The notes under the pieces: generated by a model
The model's database searches: none
What the model was told of the DNA's origin: nothing
What the model saw: the letters and a program-made list of their open reading frames with translations, nothing else
Origin: Methylotenera sp.
GTDB lineage: Bacteria > Pseudomonadota > Gammaproteobacteria > Burkholderiales > Methylophilaceae
NCBI RefSeq assembly: GCF_029945535.1
Contig: NZ_JAQSCU010000010.1
Coordinates: 133,290 to 197,289 of the forward strand
DNA length: 64,000 nt
Reading direction: 5' to 3'
Shown here: one piece after another, positions 26,458 to 35,506 of the stretch
Numbering within the stretch: position 1 is the stretch's first letter
Layout of the letters: each line of letters starts with the position of its first letter
Made by a program: the position numbers and the translations under genes

Positions 26458-26772
26458 ATGGCAAATTGCAATAAACAGCTCAATAACAGTCAGCAGCAGT
26501 ATGGTGCTGGAGAGTACGACCCAGATTTGCCAAATGCAAATGCAGTGATGGCGGCTATTTGCTGCGTGAGTTCGCAATATATTGTGCACCCATCGGCTGA
26601 TTTGGCGATGCTTGTAGCAGACTTAGCGCATAAGCTCACTGCGCCACAATATGCTGAGTCTAAATTAGTCACTGAGGTTGCAAAGCGCTTGGTATATCAG
26701 TGGGATGAAATTGTGCGGGAGCAGCAAGCCAGCTTAATGGATGCCACGCCATTGAGCGAATCACTGCATTAA
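26458..26772 (+). CDS. Small protein of unknown function behind a Fur box
   Basis: 104 residues from the ATG at 26458, chosen because the predicted transcript starts at about 26431. The first 30 residues are polar and Gln/Asn-rich; the rest is helical (NAVMAAICCVSSQYIVHPSADLAMLVADLAHKL, then YAESKLVTEVAKRLVYQWDEIV) with a CC pair. No signal peptide. I do not recognise the family. The Fur box suggests iron-limited expression, and the alternative S4 gene follows 79 nt later on the same strand, probably in the same transcript. Confidence 0.65.
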   Translation: MANCNKQLNNSQQQYGAGEYDPDLPNANAVMAAICCVSSQYIVHPSADLAMLVADLAHKLTAPQYAESKLVTEVAKRLVYQWDEIVREQQASLMDATPLSESLH

Positions 26773-26851
26773 TTTGCTATTAAGATTAATGATTAAAAAC
26801 ACATGAAGTCACGAATTTAAAAAATAACAGTAAAAATAACAGAGAGAAAAT

Positions 26852-27469
26852 ATGTCACGGTTAACAGGCCCAAGATTAAAAATTATGCGTTCATTAGGTG
26901 TTGATTTGCCTGGGTTATCACGCAAATCGATTGAAGCAAGACCTACGCCACCAGGTCAGCATGGTATGAAGGCTACGCGCCGCCGTAAGTCTGACTATGG
27001 TGTGAAGTTGCAAGAAAAGCAAAAATTACGTTTTAACTACGGTTTAACTGAACGCCAAATGCGCCGCTTAATCATAGAGGCACGTAAAGGCAGCGAGCCG
27101 ACTGGCGACAATTTTTTACAATTATTAGAGCGCCGTTTAGATAACGTTATTTTTAGAGCTGGATTTGCGCCATCAGCCATCGCTGCACGTCAATTAGTCA
27201 CACATGGACATGTTATTTTGAATGGGAGATCGGTGAATATTCCATCGATCCGCGTGAAGTTAGCGGATGAAATTTCACTTAAAGTGACTAGTTTTAAAAT
27301 ACCACTGGTGATGGAAACGCTAGCTAAACCAGTATTAGACCGCCCAGATTGGTTGCAATGGGACGAAACCGATAAGCGCATCAAAGTGGCACATTTACCT
27401 GATGCTGACCAAGTACCTTTTCCGATTGATGTTCAGCAAGTCGTTGAATATTACTCAAACCGAATTTAA
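26852..27469 (+). CDS. rpsD: Ribosomal protein S4 paralogue, cysteine-free type
   Basis: A 205-residue S4 with an S4 RNA-binding domain (about 95-155, ERRLDNVIFRAGFAPSAIAARQLVTHGH) and VVEYYSNRI at the end. Its N-terminus (MSRLTGPRLKIMRSLG, then LPGLSRKS and PPGQHG) is of the cyanobacterial/plastid kind, not the KCKL...SKCKID kind normal in betaproteobacteria, and it has no cysteine. The canonical rpsD belongs in the rpoA operon, so this is a stand-alone second copy, probably acquired. The upstream Fur box suggests use under metal limitation. A good ribosome site (AGAGAG) precedes the ATG. Confidence 0.88.
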   Translation: MSRLTGPRLKIMRSLGVDLPGLSRKSIEARPTPPGQHGMKATRRRKSDYGVKLQEKQKLRFNYGLTERQMRRLIIEARKGSEPTGDNFLQLLERRLDNVIFRAGFAPSAIAARQLVTHGHVILNGRSVNIPSIRVKLADEISLKVTSFKIPLVMETLAKPVLDRPDWLQWDETDKRIKVAHLPDADQVPFPIDVQQVVEYYSNRI

Positions 27470-27500
27470 GTCCTGACTAACACAGGGCTTGGATATTAGG

Positions 27501-27514
27501 TTGATGCAAATCAA
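27501..27514 (+). promoter_or_regulatory. FNR/Dnr-type binding site
   Basis: TTGATGCAAATCAA is a perfect TTGAT-N4-ATCAA palindrome. A TATTAT at 27555-27560 would put the transcript start near 27567-27569, about 60 nt from the site centre, the class I activator spacing. The likely target is the small gene at 27653. Confidence 0.7.
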
Positions 27515-27565
27515 TCTAAAAAGCTGTAACTGCACGGTAACGTGCATCTCCTTGTATTATCTTTA

Positions 27566-27607
27566 TGACCGCATTGAATTTATTCATGTCAGCCGGTCAC
27601 TTTTTTT
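27566..27607 (+). terminator. Hairpin with T-run in the leader of the small gene
   Basis: TGACCG (27566) pairs with CGGTCA (27594-27599), with weaker inner pairing, and a run of seven T follows at 27601. A separate TGCACG-GTAA-CGTGCA hairpin lies at 27531-27546. It could end rpsD transcripts, or act as an attenuator if the FNR-dependent transcript starts just before it. Confidence 0.45.
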
Positions 27608-27652
27608 AACTTAAAGTAATTGAGTTTACCTTCAAATAAACGGTGATTGGAT

Positions 27653-27898
27653 ATGGTGATGAGAGAAGATGAGGATTGCAGAAAAGTAGTGCTAGCTGGC
27701 GCTGAAGGTTGCAGAATTGTGTATTGCGAAGGTTGCCAAGTGGCTGAGGTAGAGCTAGGCGCTATCAGTGTACGCTTAGAATTAACGGCATTATATAATT
27801 TACAAACAGTCTTAGGTCATGCTGCTATCAAATTATCGGTACTTAAGGCCATTAAAGTGTCGCCAGGCTTTCAGTATGATCAACTCAATTTAGAGTAA
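27653..27898 (+). CDS. Small protein with CxxC motif, FNR-site upstream
   Basis: 81 residues from the ATG at 27653, which has GGTGA six bases upstream; a TTG at 27647 is in frame but less likely. It carries YCEGCQ near residue 25 and a hydrophobic C-terminal half (ELGAISVRLELTALYNLQTVLGHAAIKL). No signal peptide. It looks like a small conserved protein seen near respiratory genes in betaproteobacteria, but I cannot name the family. The perfect FNR site 140 nt upstream suggests anaerobic or low-oxygen expression. Confidence 0.6.
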   Translation: MVMREDEDCRKVVLAGAEGCRIVYCEGCQVAEVELGAISVRLELTALYNLQTVLGHAAIKLSVLKAIKVSPGFQYDQLNLE

Positions 27899-28039
27899 AG
27901 CGAATAGCGCATTCAATTGATATGTGTGATTCTAAAAGTTAGACGCCTGAGTAGAGGTTAAATAATAGCTTATATAACGGCATAGACATGGCATATTCTT
28001 TGCTAGAATACATACACTTAAACTAAATGAGTTCAGCAA

Positions 28040-30604
28040 ATGAAAACGCCAGCCAAACCTAAAGCTACTAGTTCATCCATTGCAAAAGATACATTAACCA
28101 CCGCGGCTAAACCTAAACGAATTAGTCAATCAGCTACTACTTCTAAACCAGCAGTAAAGTCTAAAGCGGCTAAGTTAAGCATAGTGCCTAAGCTCTCACC
28201 AGTTAATCAAGCTTTACAAAACCACCTCATTTTTTCTAGTTTTAAAACCAATGCTGCTGCCACACCAAGAGATTGGTACGATGCAGCCAGCTATACAGTG
28301 CGTGATCATGTCGTTGAACGTTGGGTAAAAACAGCTGAATCTTATTACCACGATGATCCTAAGCGTGTTTATTATTTATCATTAGAGTTCTTAATTGGGC
28401 GCATGTTAAGTAATGCCGCACTAAACTTGGGCATAAATAAAGAGCTTAAAGATGGAATGTCAGCTTTAGGGCGCGATTTAGAAAATACTGTAGAAATGGA
28501 AACAGATGCAGCATTAGGTAATGGCGGTCTGGGTCGCTTAGCCGCTTGCTTCTTAGATTCTATGGCAACTATGGCTATTCCAGCGACAGGCTACGGCATA
28601 CGCTATGAATACGGCATGTTTAAGCAAACCATAGAGAATGGTCAGCAGATAGAAAATCCAGATAACTGGCTGCGTTACGGCAATATTTGGGAGTTTCAAC
28701 GCCCAGAGGTCACCTATGACATTAAATTCTACGGGCGTGTTGTTTGTGGTGAAGGGTCGCAGCACTGGATTGATGCAGAACACGTAGTCGCCATGGCGTA
28801 CGATATGCCTGTGCCAGGTTACGGTGGCGAAACAGTTAACAGTTTGCGTTTATGGTCAGCCAAAGCCGCGCGTGAATTTGATTTACGCCACTTTAATGAT
28901 GGTAATTTTGAGCAAGCCGTTCAAGAGCGCAACGATACTGAAAACATCTCTAAAGTGTTATACCCAAACGACGCTTCAGTATTGGGTAAAGAGCTGCGTT
29001 TAAAACAACAGTACTTCTTTGTTTCAGCTTCAATTCAAGATATTTTGCGTCGCTTTTTAAGTACGCATGAAATGAAAAAACAGGCAGACTGGAACATTCT
29101 GCCAGATAAAATTGCGATTCAACTGAATGATACGCACCCCTCAATCGGCGTGGCAGAGATGATGTATCAATTAGTGGATGTGCATCGCTTAGATTGGGAC
29201 TTTGCATGGAAGCTAGTTGTTAAGATTTTTGCTTACACCAATCACACGCTGATGCCAGAAGCGCTAGAAACTTGGACTGTAGACTTATTCGGCCGATTAT
29301 TGCCGCGCCATTTAGAGATTATCTACAAAATCAACTTTGAATTCTTACACATGGTTAACCATCATTTCCCAGGTGACCCTGAGTTGTTGAAACGCGTGTC
29401 TATCATTGATGAGTCAAATGGCCGTCGTGTGCGCATGGCGCATTTGGCTGTGGTAGGTAGCCATACAGTAAATGGTGTGGCAGCATTGCATAGCCAGTTG
29501 TTGAAGCAGCATCTATTTGCAGATTTTGACCGTATTTACCCGGGAAAAATGACCAATGTGACCAACGGCATTACGCCGCGTCGCTGGTTGAATCAGGCAA
29601 ATCCAGGCTTAACAGCCCTGTTAGAAAAAGCCATTGGTGCAGGATTTAAAAAAGATTTAACGCAAATCAAAAAAATCACGCCTTTAGCCAACGATGCGGA
29701 GTTCAGAAAAGCATTTGCAGCGGTAAAGTATGAGAATAAAGTTAGATTAGCCGCTAAAATTGAACAAAAAACAGGCATCAAGTTAAACGTTAACAGCTTG
29801 TTTGATGTGCAAATTAAACGTATTCATGAATATAAACGTCAGTTACTCAATGTGTTACATATCATCACCTTATATAACCGCATTCGTAGCGGCGAAAAAG
29901 GCATTACGCCACGCACGGTAATTTTTGGCGGTAAAGCCGCACCGGGTTATTGGATGGCTAAACAAATCATTCGTTTAATCAATGATGTTGCCGCTATCAT
30001 CAATGAGGACGTGGCTGTAGGTGATCAACTCAAGGTGGTCTACTACCCGAACTATGAAGTTTCAGCAGCTGAGATTTTATTCCCAGGCAGTGATTTATCC
30101 GAGCAAATTTCAACCGCAGGCACCGAGGCAAGTGGCACAGGTAATATGAAAATGTCGCTAAACGGCGCGTTGACCATTGGTACTTTAGACGGCGCGAACG
30201 TTGAGATTATGGAAGAGGTTGGCGAAGAAAACATCTTTATTTTTGGCTTAACCACACCACAAGTGGCAGAGGTAAAAGCCAACGGTTACAACCCTTATGA
30301 TTATTACCATAGCAACCCAGAACTCAAACAAGTGCTAGATATGATTGCTAGCGGCTTCTTCTCAATTGAAGAACCAAACCGTTATCAGCCGATTATTGAT
30401 AACCTGCTGAAAAATGGCGACCAATACTTGTTGCTCGCAGACTACGCAAGCTATATCGAAACGCAAGACAGAGTTGGCAAACTATATCAACATCAAGATG
30501 AATGGACGCGTTTGGCTATATTGAACGTGGCAAATATGGCTAAATTCTCTAGTGATCGAGCAATTGGCGATTATGCAAAGAATATTTGGCATGTAAAAAG
30601 CTAA
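28040..30604 (+). CDS. glgP: Glycogen/maltodextrin phosphorylase
   Basis: An 854-residue GT35 enzyme that releases glucose 1-phosphate from alpha-glucans. It has LGNGGLGRLAACFLDS, TNHTLMPEALE and the pyridoxal-phosphate site EASGTGNMKMSLNGALTIGTLDGANVE, in which the Lys binds the cofactor. The first 55 residues are a Lys/Ala/Ser/Thr-rich low-complexity extension that most bacterial GlgP proteins lack. An extended -10 box (TGCTAGAAT at 28001-28009) precedes it, but no good ribosome site. No glgA, glgB or glgC is near; it is a single-gene unit ending in a strong terminator. Confidence 0.95.
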   Translation: MKTPAKPKATSSSIAKDTLTTAAKPKRISQSATTSKPAVKSKAAKLSIVPKLSPVNQALQNHLIFSSFKTNAAATPRDWYDAASYTVRDHVVERWVKTAESYYHDDPKRVYYLSLEFLIGRMLSNAALNLGINKELKDGMSALGRDLENTVEMETDAALGNGGLGRLAACFLDSMATMAIPATGYGIRYEYGMFKQTIENGQQIENPDNWLRYGNIWEFQRPEVTYDIKFYGRVVCGEGSQHWIDAEHVVAMAYDMPVPGYGGETVNSLRLWSAKAAREFDLRHFNDGNFEQAVQERNDTENISKVLYPNDASVLGKELRLKQQYFFVSASIQDILRRFLSTHEMKKQADWNILPDKIAIQLNDTHPSIGVAEMMYQLVDVHRLDWDFAWKLVVKIFAYTNHTLMPEALETWTVDLFGRLLPRHLEIIYKINFEFLHMVNHHFPGDPELLKRVSIIDESNGRRVRMAHLAVVGSHTVNGVAALHSQLLKQHLFADFDRIYPGKMTNVTNGITPRRWLNQANPGLTALLEKAIGAGFKKDLTQIKKITPLANDAEFRKAFAAVKYENKVRLAAKIEQKTGIKLNVNSLFDVQIKRIHEYKRQLLNVLHIITLYNRIRSGEKGITPRTVIFGGKAAPGYWMAKQIIRLINDVAAIINEDVAVGDQLKVVYYPNYEVSAAEILFPGSDLSEQISTAGTEASGTGNMKMSLNGALTIGTLDGANVEIMEEVGEENIFIFGLTTPQVAEVKANGYNPYDYYHSNPELKQVLDMIASGFFSIEEPNRYQPIIDNLLKNGDQYLLLADYASYIETQDRVGKLYQHQDEWTRLAILNVANMAKFSSDRAIGDYAKNIWHVKS

Positions 30605-30640
30605 ATCTAACATTTAGATGTCTTAAAACGTCTTAAAAAG

Positions 30641-30690
30641 CACTGCCCTGGAAGCCAATATATATCTGGCTTTCAGGGCAGTGTCTTTTT
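30641..30690 (+). terminator. Strong Rho-independent terminator of glgP
   Basis: CACTGCCCTG (30641-30650) pairs with CAGGGCAGTG (30674-30683), extended inward by seven more pairs including one G-T, and TTTTT follows at 30686. Confidence 0.9.
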
Positions 30691-30807
30691 GTGGTGCGTG
30701 TGAATGAAAGTACGCCTAAACAAGCAAACGTAAATTATGGTTAGTCTCATGCAAAAGCGACCATTTAGGGTTATGCTTATGTTGCACGTCATTCACTGGA
30801 GATCAAA

Positions 30808-31485
30808 ATGCGACAATTACTAGCAACCTTAGGTTTTATTCTATTTGCAACTCACGCAAACGCGCTAAGTATTAGCGATTTAAGTAAAACCGAAGCTAGT
30901 GGTGGCCTGAAAGAAGCACTTACGCAAGGCGTGGGTAAGGCGGTAAGTACACTGGGCGCTACAGATGGTTTCTTGGGTAATAAAGAAGTCAAAATTCCAC
31001 TACCAAGCTCACTGAAAAAAGTTGAAAAAGTCATGAAAATGATGGGTATGGGTAAGCAATCTGATGAACTCATCCTCAAAATGAACCGTGCAGCAGAAGC
31101 GGCTGTACCAGAAGCTAAGACCTTACTTATAGATTCAATCAAAAAAATGTCAGTGGCAGATGCCAAGGCAATTCTGACAGGCCCGCAAGACGCCGCTACA
31201 CAATATTTTAAAAAGACTACATCAGCACAAATGGCAGAGAAGTTTTTACCAATTGTGACTAAAGCTACCGAAAAAGTGCAGTTGGCTGAAACCTATAATA
31301 AATACGCTGAAATGGGCAGCAAATATGGCGTGGTGAAAAAAGAAGACGCCAAAATTGAGCAGTACGTCACTAATAAAGCGCTAGATGGTGTGTACTTAAT
31401 GATCGCTAAAGAAGAGGCCGCCATTCGCCAAGACCCTGTTGGTCAGGCGAGTAGTTTGTTGAAGAAGGTGTTTGGGGCACTGTAA
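30808..31485 (+). CDS. Exported DUF4197 family protein
   Basis: 225 residues with a signal peptide (MRQLLATLGFILFATHANA). The mature part matches the DUF4197 pattern: SGGLKEALTQGVGKAVSTLG, then helical stretches ending YVTNKALDGVYLMIAKEEAAIRQDP. Expected in the periplasm. A ribosome site (TGGAGAT) lies just before the ATG. Function of the family is unknown. Convergent with a hydrolase gene 3 nt away. Confidence 0.88.
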   Translation: MRQLLATLGFILFATHANALSISDLSKTEASGGLKEALTQGVGKAVSTLGATDGFLGNKEVKIPLPSSLKKVEKVMKMMGMGKQSDELILKMNRAAEAAVPEAKTLLIDSIKKMSVADAKAILTGPQDAATQYFKKTTSAQMAEKFLPIVTKATEKVQLAETYNKYAEMGSKYGVVKKEDAKIEQYVTNKALDGVYLMIAKEEAAIRQDPVGQASSLLKKVFGAL

Positions 31486-31488
31486 TAA

Positions 31489-32328
31489 TTAACAGGGGAA
31501 AGCTTGCTGTAAAAGCTTTTGCCATTGTGTAATCCAACCTTTTTGGTGCTCGGCATCAACTTCTACAATAGCCGCGCAATGCGCGGTTTTTTGTTGTGCG
31601 GATTCCTGTTGTTTAATAAAACGTTTCGCTATCTCCTGCGGAATTACTTTGTCATTTTCTCCTACAAAATGTAGTTGAGGGATGCTGCTTATTTTATTGG
31701 CGACATCTATTGCGTTAAGCGACTCTGGCATTAAATTGACATGGTGAAATTGATTTACATAAGACTGGTCTAGGTTGCCAGCGACGGTTCTTAGACTGAG
31801 CACGTCATCACGTTGCGCGGCTAAGAGTACAGCAATTGCGGCTCCACCAGAGTAGCCAGTTAAGTGTATTTTCTGTGAGTTGTCAGCGCTGATAAATGTC
31901 TCCAACTCCTCATTCATCACGTTAATTATTTTCTGTGAAAAGCGCTTGTTTGACCAGTATGTGCTGTCACATGGGGTGGTTTTGAAGTCATTAAACTGGC
32001 AAGGTCTTGCTAAGTACAGCACATTGCTTGCATTATCCTGTGCGGCAAGTGCTAAGCCGATTGCTTCGCGGGGGGTGGGGTCGGCCGATAGTTCATAGCG
32101 AGAAAACCAAGCTAGACCATCACCTTCGATATAAACGTTAATAGACAGCTTAGGATTATTTAAACGCGCATAGGCTGTTAATACAAAGCCATCAATTGTT
32201 GTTGAGTGCTTTATTAAACCACGATGCTTTGCCAGTTGGTTGGCATGCTCATGGGTGTCTATTGAGCTACAAGCGCTTAATAAAACATACACAATCACCA
32301 GTAAACGTTTTTGCCAAAACATACTCAT
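31489..32328 (-). CDS. Alpha/beta-hydrolase-like lipoprotein
   Basis: A 279-residue protein. The open frame begins at 32346, but the ATG at 32328 follows CGGAAATA and gives a compact lipoprotein signal ending in the lipobox LLSAC. The body has an esterase-like nucleophile elbow GYSGGA (near 160) and a late HFVGENDKVIP loop giving the probable catalytic Asp, with a His near 255 (DAEHQKGW). Probably anchored in the outer membrane facing the periplasm; substrate unknown. Single gene, upstream of nothing co-directional. Confidence 0.75.
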   Translation of the reverse strand: MSMFWQKRLLVIVYVLLSACSSIDTHEHANQLAKHRGLIKHSTTIDGFVLTAYARLNNPKLSINVYIEGDGLAWFSRYELSADPTPREAIGLALAAQDNASNVLYLARPCQFNDFKTTPCDSTYWSNKRFSQKIINVMNEELETFISADNSQKIHLTGYSGGAAIAVLLAAQRDDVLSLRTVAGNLDQSYVNQFHHVNLMPESLNAIDVANKISSIPQLHFVGENDKVIPQEIAKRFIKQQESAQQKTAHCAAIVEVDAEHQKGWITQWQKLLQQAFPC

Positions 32329-32377
32329 TATTTCCGTTCCATCCACATTCTATTTTGAGAAACATGACGGTATATGA

Positions 32378-32407
32378 AAAAATAGCCGAGGCAGGCTCGG
32401 CTATTTT
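32378..32407. terminator. Rho-independent terminator of autotransporter gene
   Basis: A perfect 13-bp stem (32378-32390 with 32396-32408), loop GCAGG, A-run and T-run on either side. It lies 36 nt past the autotransporter stop on the minus strand. Confidence 0.85.
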
Positions 32408-32443
32408 TATTGCTTAAATTACTTTATTCGCATGATTAAACGA

Positions 32444-35400
32444 TTAGAAATCAATTCTCAATTTAACCGATGCCGTATGGCCAATATAACCACTTTTTAC
32501 TTCAGCATCATAATTCACTGATAAGTTCTGATGGTTCGCTGCAATAAAGTTTAGGCCTAAACCAATGATAGCAGAGTCGCGCGCTTGGCTCATGCCTTTA
32601 GTGGTAAAGCTAGTGCCACCTGCAAACCTTGCTGCGATGTCTTGGTTGGTATCAGCAAACTCGTGGTTCCACATTAAGCGTGCATCTGCAGTAGTTTTAA
32701 CTTTACCGCTAGATAATGGTGCTGAAATTTTTGCACCTAAGCCTGAGCGAAATGAATCACTATCGACGTTATCTACATTTAAAGCAGCGCCTGAGTTGCT
32801 AGGGTCTTTTTCAGTATAGCCACTTTGGTCTAACTTTACATAAGTGAGTGATGCCATTGGCGTAATGGTAACTTTGCCTACTTGCATAAGGTAGCCGCCA
32901 CCAATTTTTGCTAAGTATTGGTTTGCATCGTGCGAGCCTGTGACTGAGGCATTGACTAAGCTAACAAAGCGTTTGGTGTCATATTGGTGTTTGCCGTAGC
33001 CTAGCGCTGCATCTAAATACCACGCACCCGCGTTCCAAGAGCCATATAACGTGCCTTGGTAGCTATCAATATCCGTGCGGTTTGCTTGCGTTACACCATC
33101 ACCATCAATGCCTGTTGATGCATAACCGAATGCGCCGCCTACACGAAAATCGCCATTGCCAACAATAGTGTCGGCACCAACAGCAAAACCACCTGTGTTG
33201 GCAGTGTAACCATCAGTACCATTGCGTTTATTTTGATCACCTTTAAAGCCAAAACCTTGCATCCAAATACTGGTACCTTGAGCACTCTCACCTGTTGAAA
33301 TGCCGCTATTTCCATTACTAGCAACGCGAGTTTCATCTTGATGATTAACGATTAAGGCAGAAACATGGTCAACAGCAGCAATGGTGGCTTGCATGGAAGC
33401 GTTGTTCGCTTCTGGGCGTAGTTGCTGACCAGCTGTGTTAAGTTGAGCGGTGGTGATGGTTGGAGATTGCAATGCACCACCAACAGTTGATGCATTACTG
33501 TTCATTAAAGCATCAATTGCAACTGCACTGCTTGCGCTAACGCCTACAATCGTCGTTGCACTATTCAATGCATCAACACCAATCACCAAATTATTACTTG
33601 CGTTAGTTGTGATCGTCCAGTTGACCAATGGCGTGTTAATGCTATCAACTATAGGTGTAACAGCACCACCAGCTAAAGTGAGCGTATCAGCTACTTTAAA
33701 ATACTCGCCTGCTTTTACCGTTACTAAAGTTTTTGGCGCAACTGTTACAGTTCCCGCACCAGCGGTAGCATCAATGGTTAATACACTGCCCATGCCAGCA
33801 ATATTCTCGGATGGCGATACTAAAGAAGAGCCTGCACCGCTACCAGTGATTGTTGGAATTAAAGTTGCGCTACTGTTAGCGGCAGTTCTAATCGTAATAT
33901 TGCCTACGTAGGTACCAGCATTTTCAAAGGTAAAATCTTTTGTGCCAAGTAATGTGCCGTTGCCACTTGCGTCGTATGTATTGCGCTGATCTAAATCAAT
34001 ATTGCCAGTAATCACGCCAGTTTCTTCATTGGTGAGCACATGTGTGCCATTACTAAAATACAAGTTACCAATAATTTGGCCTTCATTTTCAATTTCACTA
34101 TCAGATTGACCATACTGGCTACTGATGTCTAAACGACTGTTCAAAGCAGCACCTTCGGTACTCAGTAAATACCAACGTAAAGCATTACCATTAGTGACCA
34201 AAATATCACCTTTAATAATGCCTGTTTCAGCATTTTCTAAGTCTAATCTGCGCACCTCTCCCGGGTTGGACACAGCACCAATCGCAAAACCTTTGCTACC
34301 TACATATTCAATTAAGCCTTCATTCACAATGGTTTTATCACCAGCACGCATGTAAATTGCAGCGGCATAATCGCCAGTAGCGCGTACGATACCTGTTTCA
34401 CTATTGTTTAGTGTGAACTCCTCAGCTTCTTCTTGTGTGTTAATGGCATTTACAAGTGCAACCGTTTGCGCTGAATAGGTATTGCCACCAATGACTGCTG
34501 TTGCCGTTGGATTTCCAGTCGCGCTGTTATTGACTAAAGTAAGTGCAGCAGTGCGTTCAGCGCTAATGACGCCAGCGTTATTCACGACTAATCCCTCAAC
34601 TGCACCGCCTTCTTCAATTGCATATGCTGCGCCAATACCATCATGTTTAACGCTAATGACACCAGTTGCCGCATTGTTAATCAGATAGTCACCTTCAACC
34701 GACATCGTGATGCCTTTAACCGCTGCAGTATTTGAGACTGAGGTAAACGGACCAGCACCTGTTTTATTTCCATTAATTTCTGCAGCGGTAATTCGGCTAG
34801 AAATGGTGCCTGAGTTGTTAATAACGTTATTGTAAGTTTCACCATCTACCGTGCTAGTCACACCGTAATTAGAAACTACTTTGTAGCCCACTGGATCAGT
34901 GTTGGCAGTGCCAGCAAAATCAGTTGGTAGCGCATCTGCGAAAGTAATAGTATTACCAGATACACCAGTAATAATGCGTGTGACACCAGCCGCAAAATCA
35001 TTCTCAGCCGCATTGTAACGACCAAATACAACTGTTTGACCTACATAAGCTGCAGTTGGCGCAGCATTAAGTGTTACGGTGCTTACCCCAGTTGTTGGTA
35101 AGTTGCTTGTAAATACGGTTCCAGGACCTGCATTTAATGTAGCTGCGCCCATCAAAACTGCAGTGCGACCGCGTGCACCAGTTGTACCTGTAATCACACG
35201 ATTATTGATAATGTCGCCTGTGTTGGTGAGTGTTCTGCCTTGGCCGTCAAACTGAATCAAGGTATTGTTACCAGCCGTTGATGTGCTTGTTGTGTCTTTA
35301 TACGCTGTCGTACTTGCATTGGTAATATTACCTTCAGTGCCAACACCAGTACATTGCACGGCGATGGCTGCCGATACTGGGCTGGCTATGCTACCAGTAC

Positions 35401-35506
35401 AAGCAGCGCTGGCGTTTAGTGAAGCCAACGCCAGCATAGGCAAAGCGGCTAAAACGGCCAAGTGTATTTTATGATTAATGCGTGTGTAACTGTTTTCTGT
35501 GACCAC
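32444..35506 (-). CDS. Autotransporter (type Va) outer-membrane protein
   Basis: 1,020 residues from a GTG at 35506 that has AGGGGA eight bases upstream. A signal peptide (about 14-35, LAVLAALPMLALASLNASA) precedes a long passenger of Asn/Gly/Thr-rich beta-helix repeats (NNSGTIS, NNAGVIS, NEGQIIGN forms, about 60-720) and a 12-strand barrel from about 745 (SIWMQGFGFKGD) to the C-terminal ASVKLRIDF, whose last Phe fits BAM recognition. No protease motif is visible, so an adhesive role is the default guess. The passenger has two cysteines just after the signal peptide. It stands alone and ends at a strong terminator. Confidence 0.9.
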   Translation of the reverse strand: MVTENSYTRINHKIHLAVLAALPMLALASLNASAACTGSIASPVSAAIAVQCTGVGTEGNITNASTTAYKDTTSTSTAGNNTLIQFDGQGRTLTNTGDIINNRVITGTTGARGRTAVLMGAATLNAGPGTVFTSNLPTTGVSTVTLNAAPTAAYVGQTVVFGRYNAAENDFAAGVTRIITGVSGNTITFADALPTDFAGTANTDPVGYKVVSNYGVTSTVDGETYNNVINNSGTISSRITAAEINGNKTGAGPFTSVSNTAAVKGITMSVEGDYLINNAATGVISVKHDGIGAAYAIEEGGAVEGLVVNNAGVISAERTAALTLVNNSATGNPTATAVIGGNTYSAQTVALVNAINTQEEAEEFTLNNSETGIVRATGDYAAAIYMRAGDKTIVNEGLIEYVGSKGFAIGAVSNPGEVRRLDLENAETGIIKGDILVTNGNALRWYLLSTEGAALNSRLDISSQYGQSDSEIENEGQIIGNLYFSNGTHVLTNEETGVITGNIDLDQRNTYDASGNGTLLGTKDFTFENAGTYVGNITIRTAANSSATLIPTITGSGAGSSLVSPSENIAGMGSVLTIDATAGAGTVTVAPKTLVTVKAGEYFKVADTLTLAGGAVTPIVDSINTPLVNWTITTNASNNLVIGVDALNSATTIVGVSASSAVAIDALMNSNASTVGGALQSPTITTAQLNTAGQQLRPEANNASMQATIAAVDHVSALIVNHQDETRVASNGNSGISTGESAQGTSIWMQGFGFKGDQNKRNGTDGYTANTGGFAVGADTIVGNGDFRVGGAFGYASTGIDGDGVTQANRTDIDSYQGTLYGSWNAGAWYLDAALGYGKHQYDTKRFVSLVNASVTGSHDANQYLAKIGGGYLMQVGKVTITPMASLTYVKLDQSGYTEKDPSNSGAALNVDNVDSDSFRSGLGAKISAPLSSGKVKTTADARLMWNHEFADTNQDIAARFAGGTSFTTKGMSQARDSAIIGLGLNFIAANHQNLSVNYDAEVKSGYIGHTASVKLRIDF

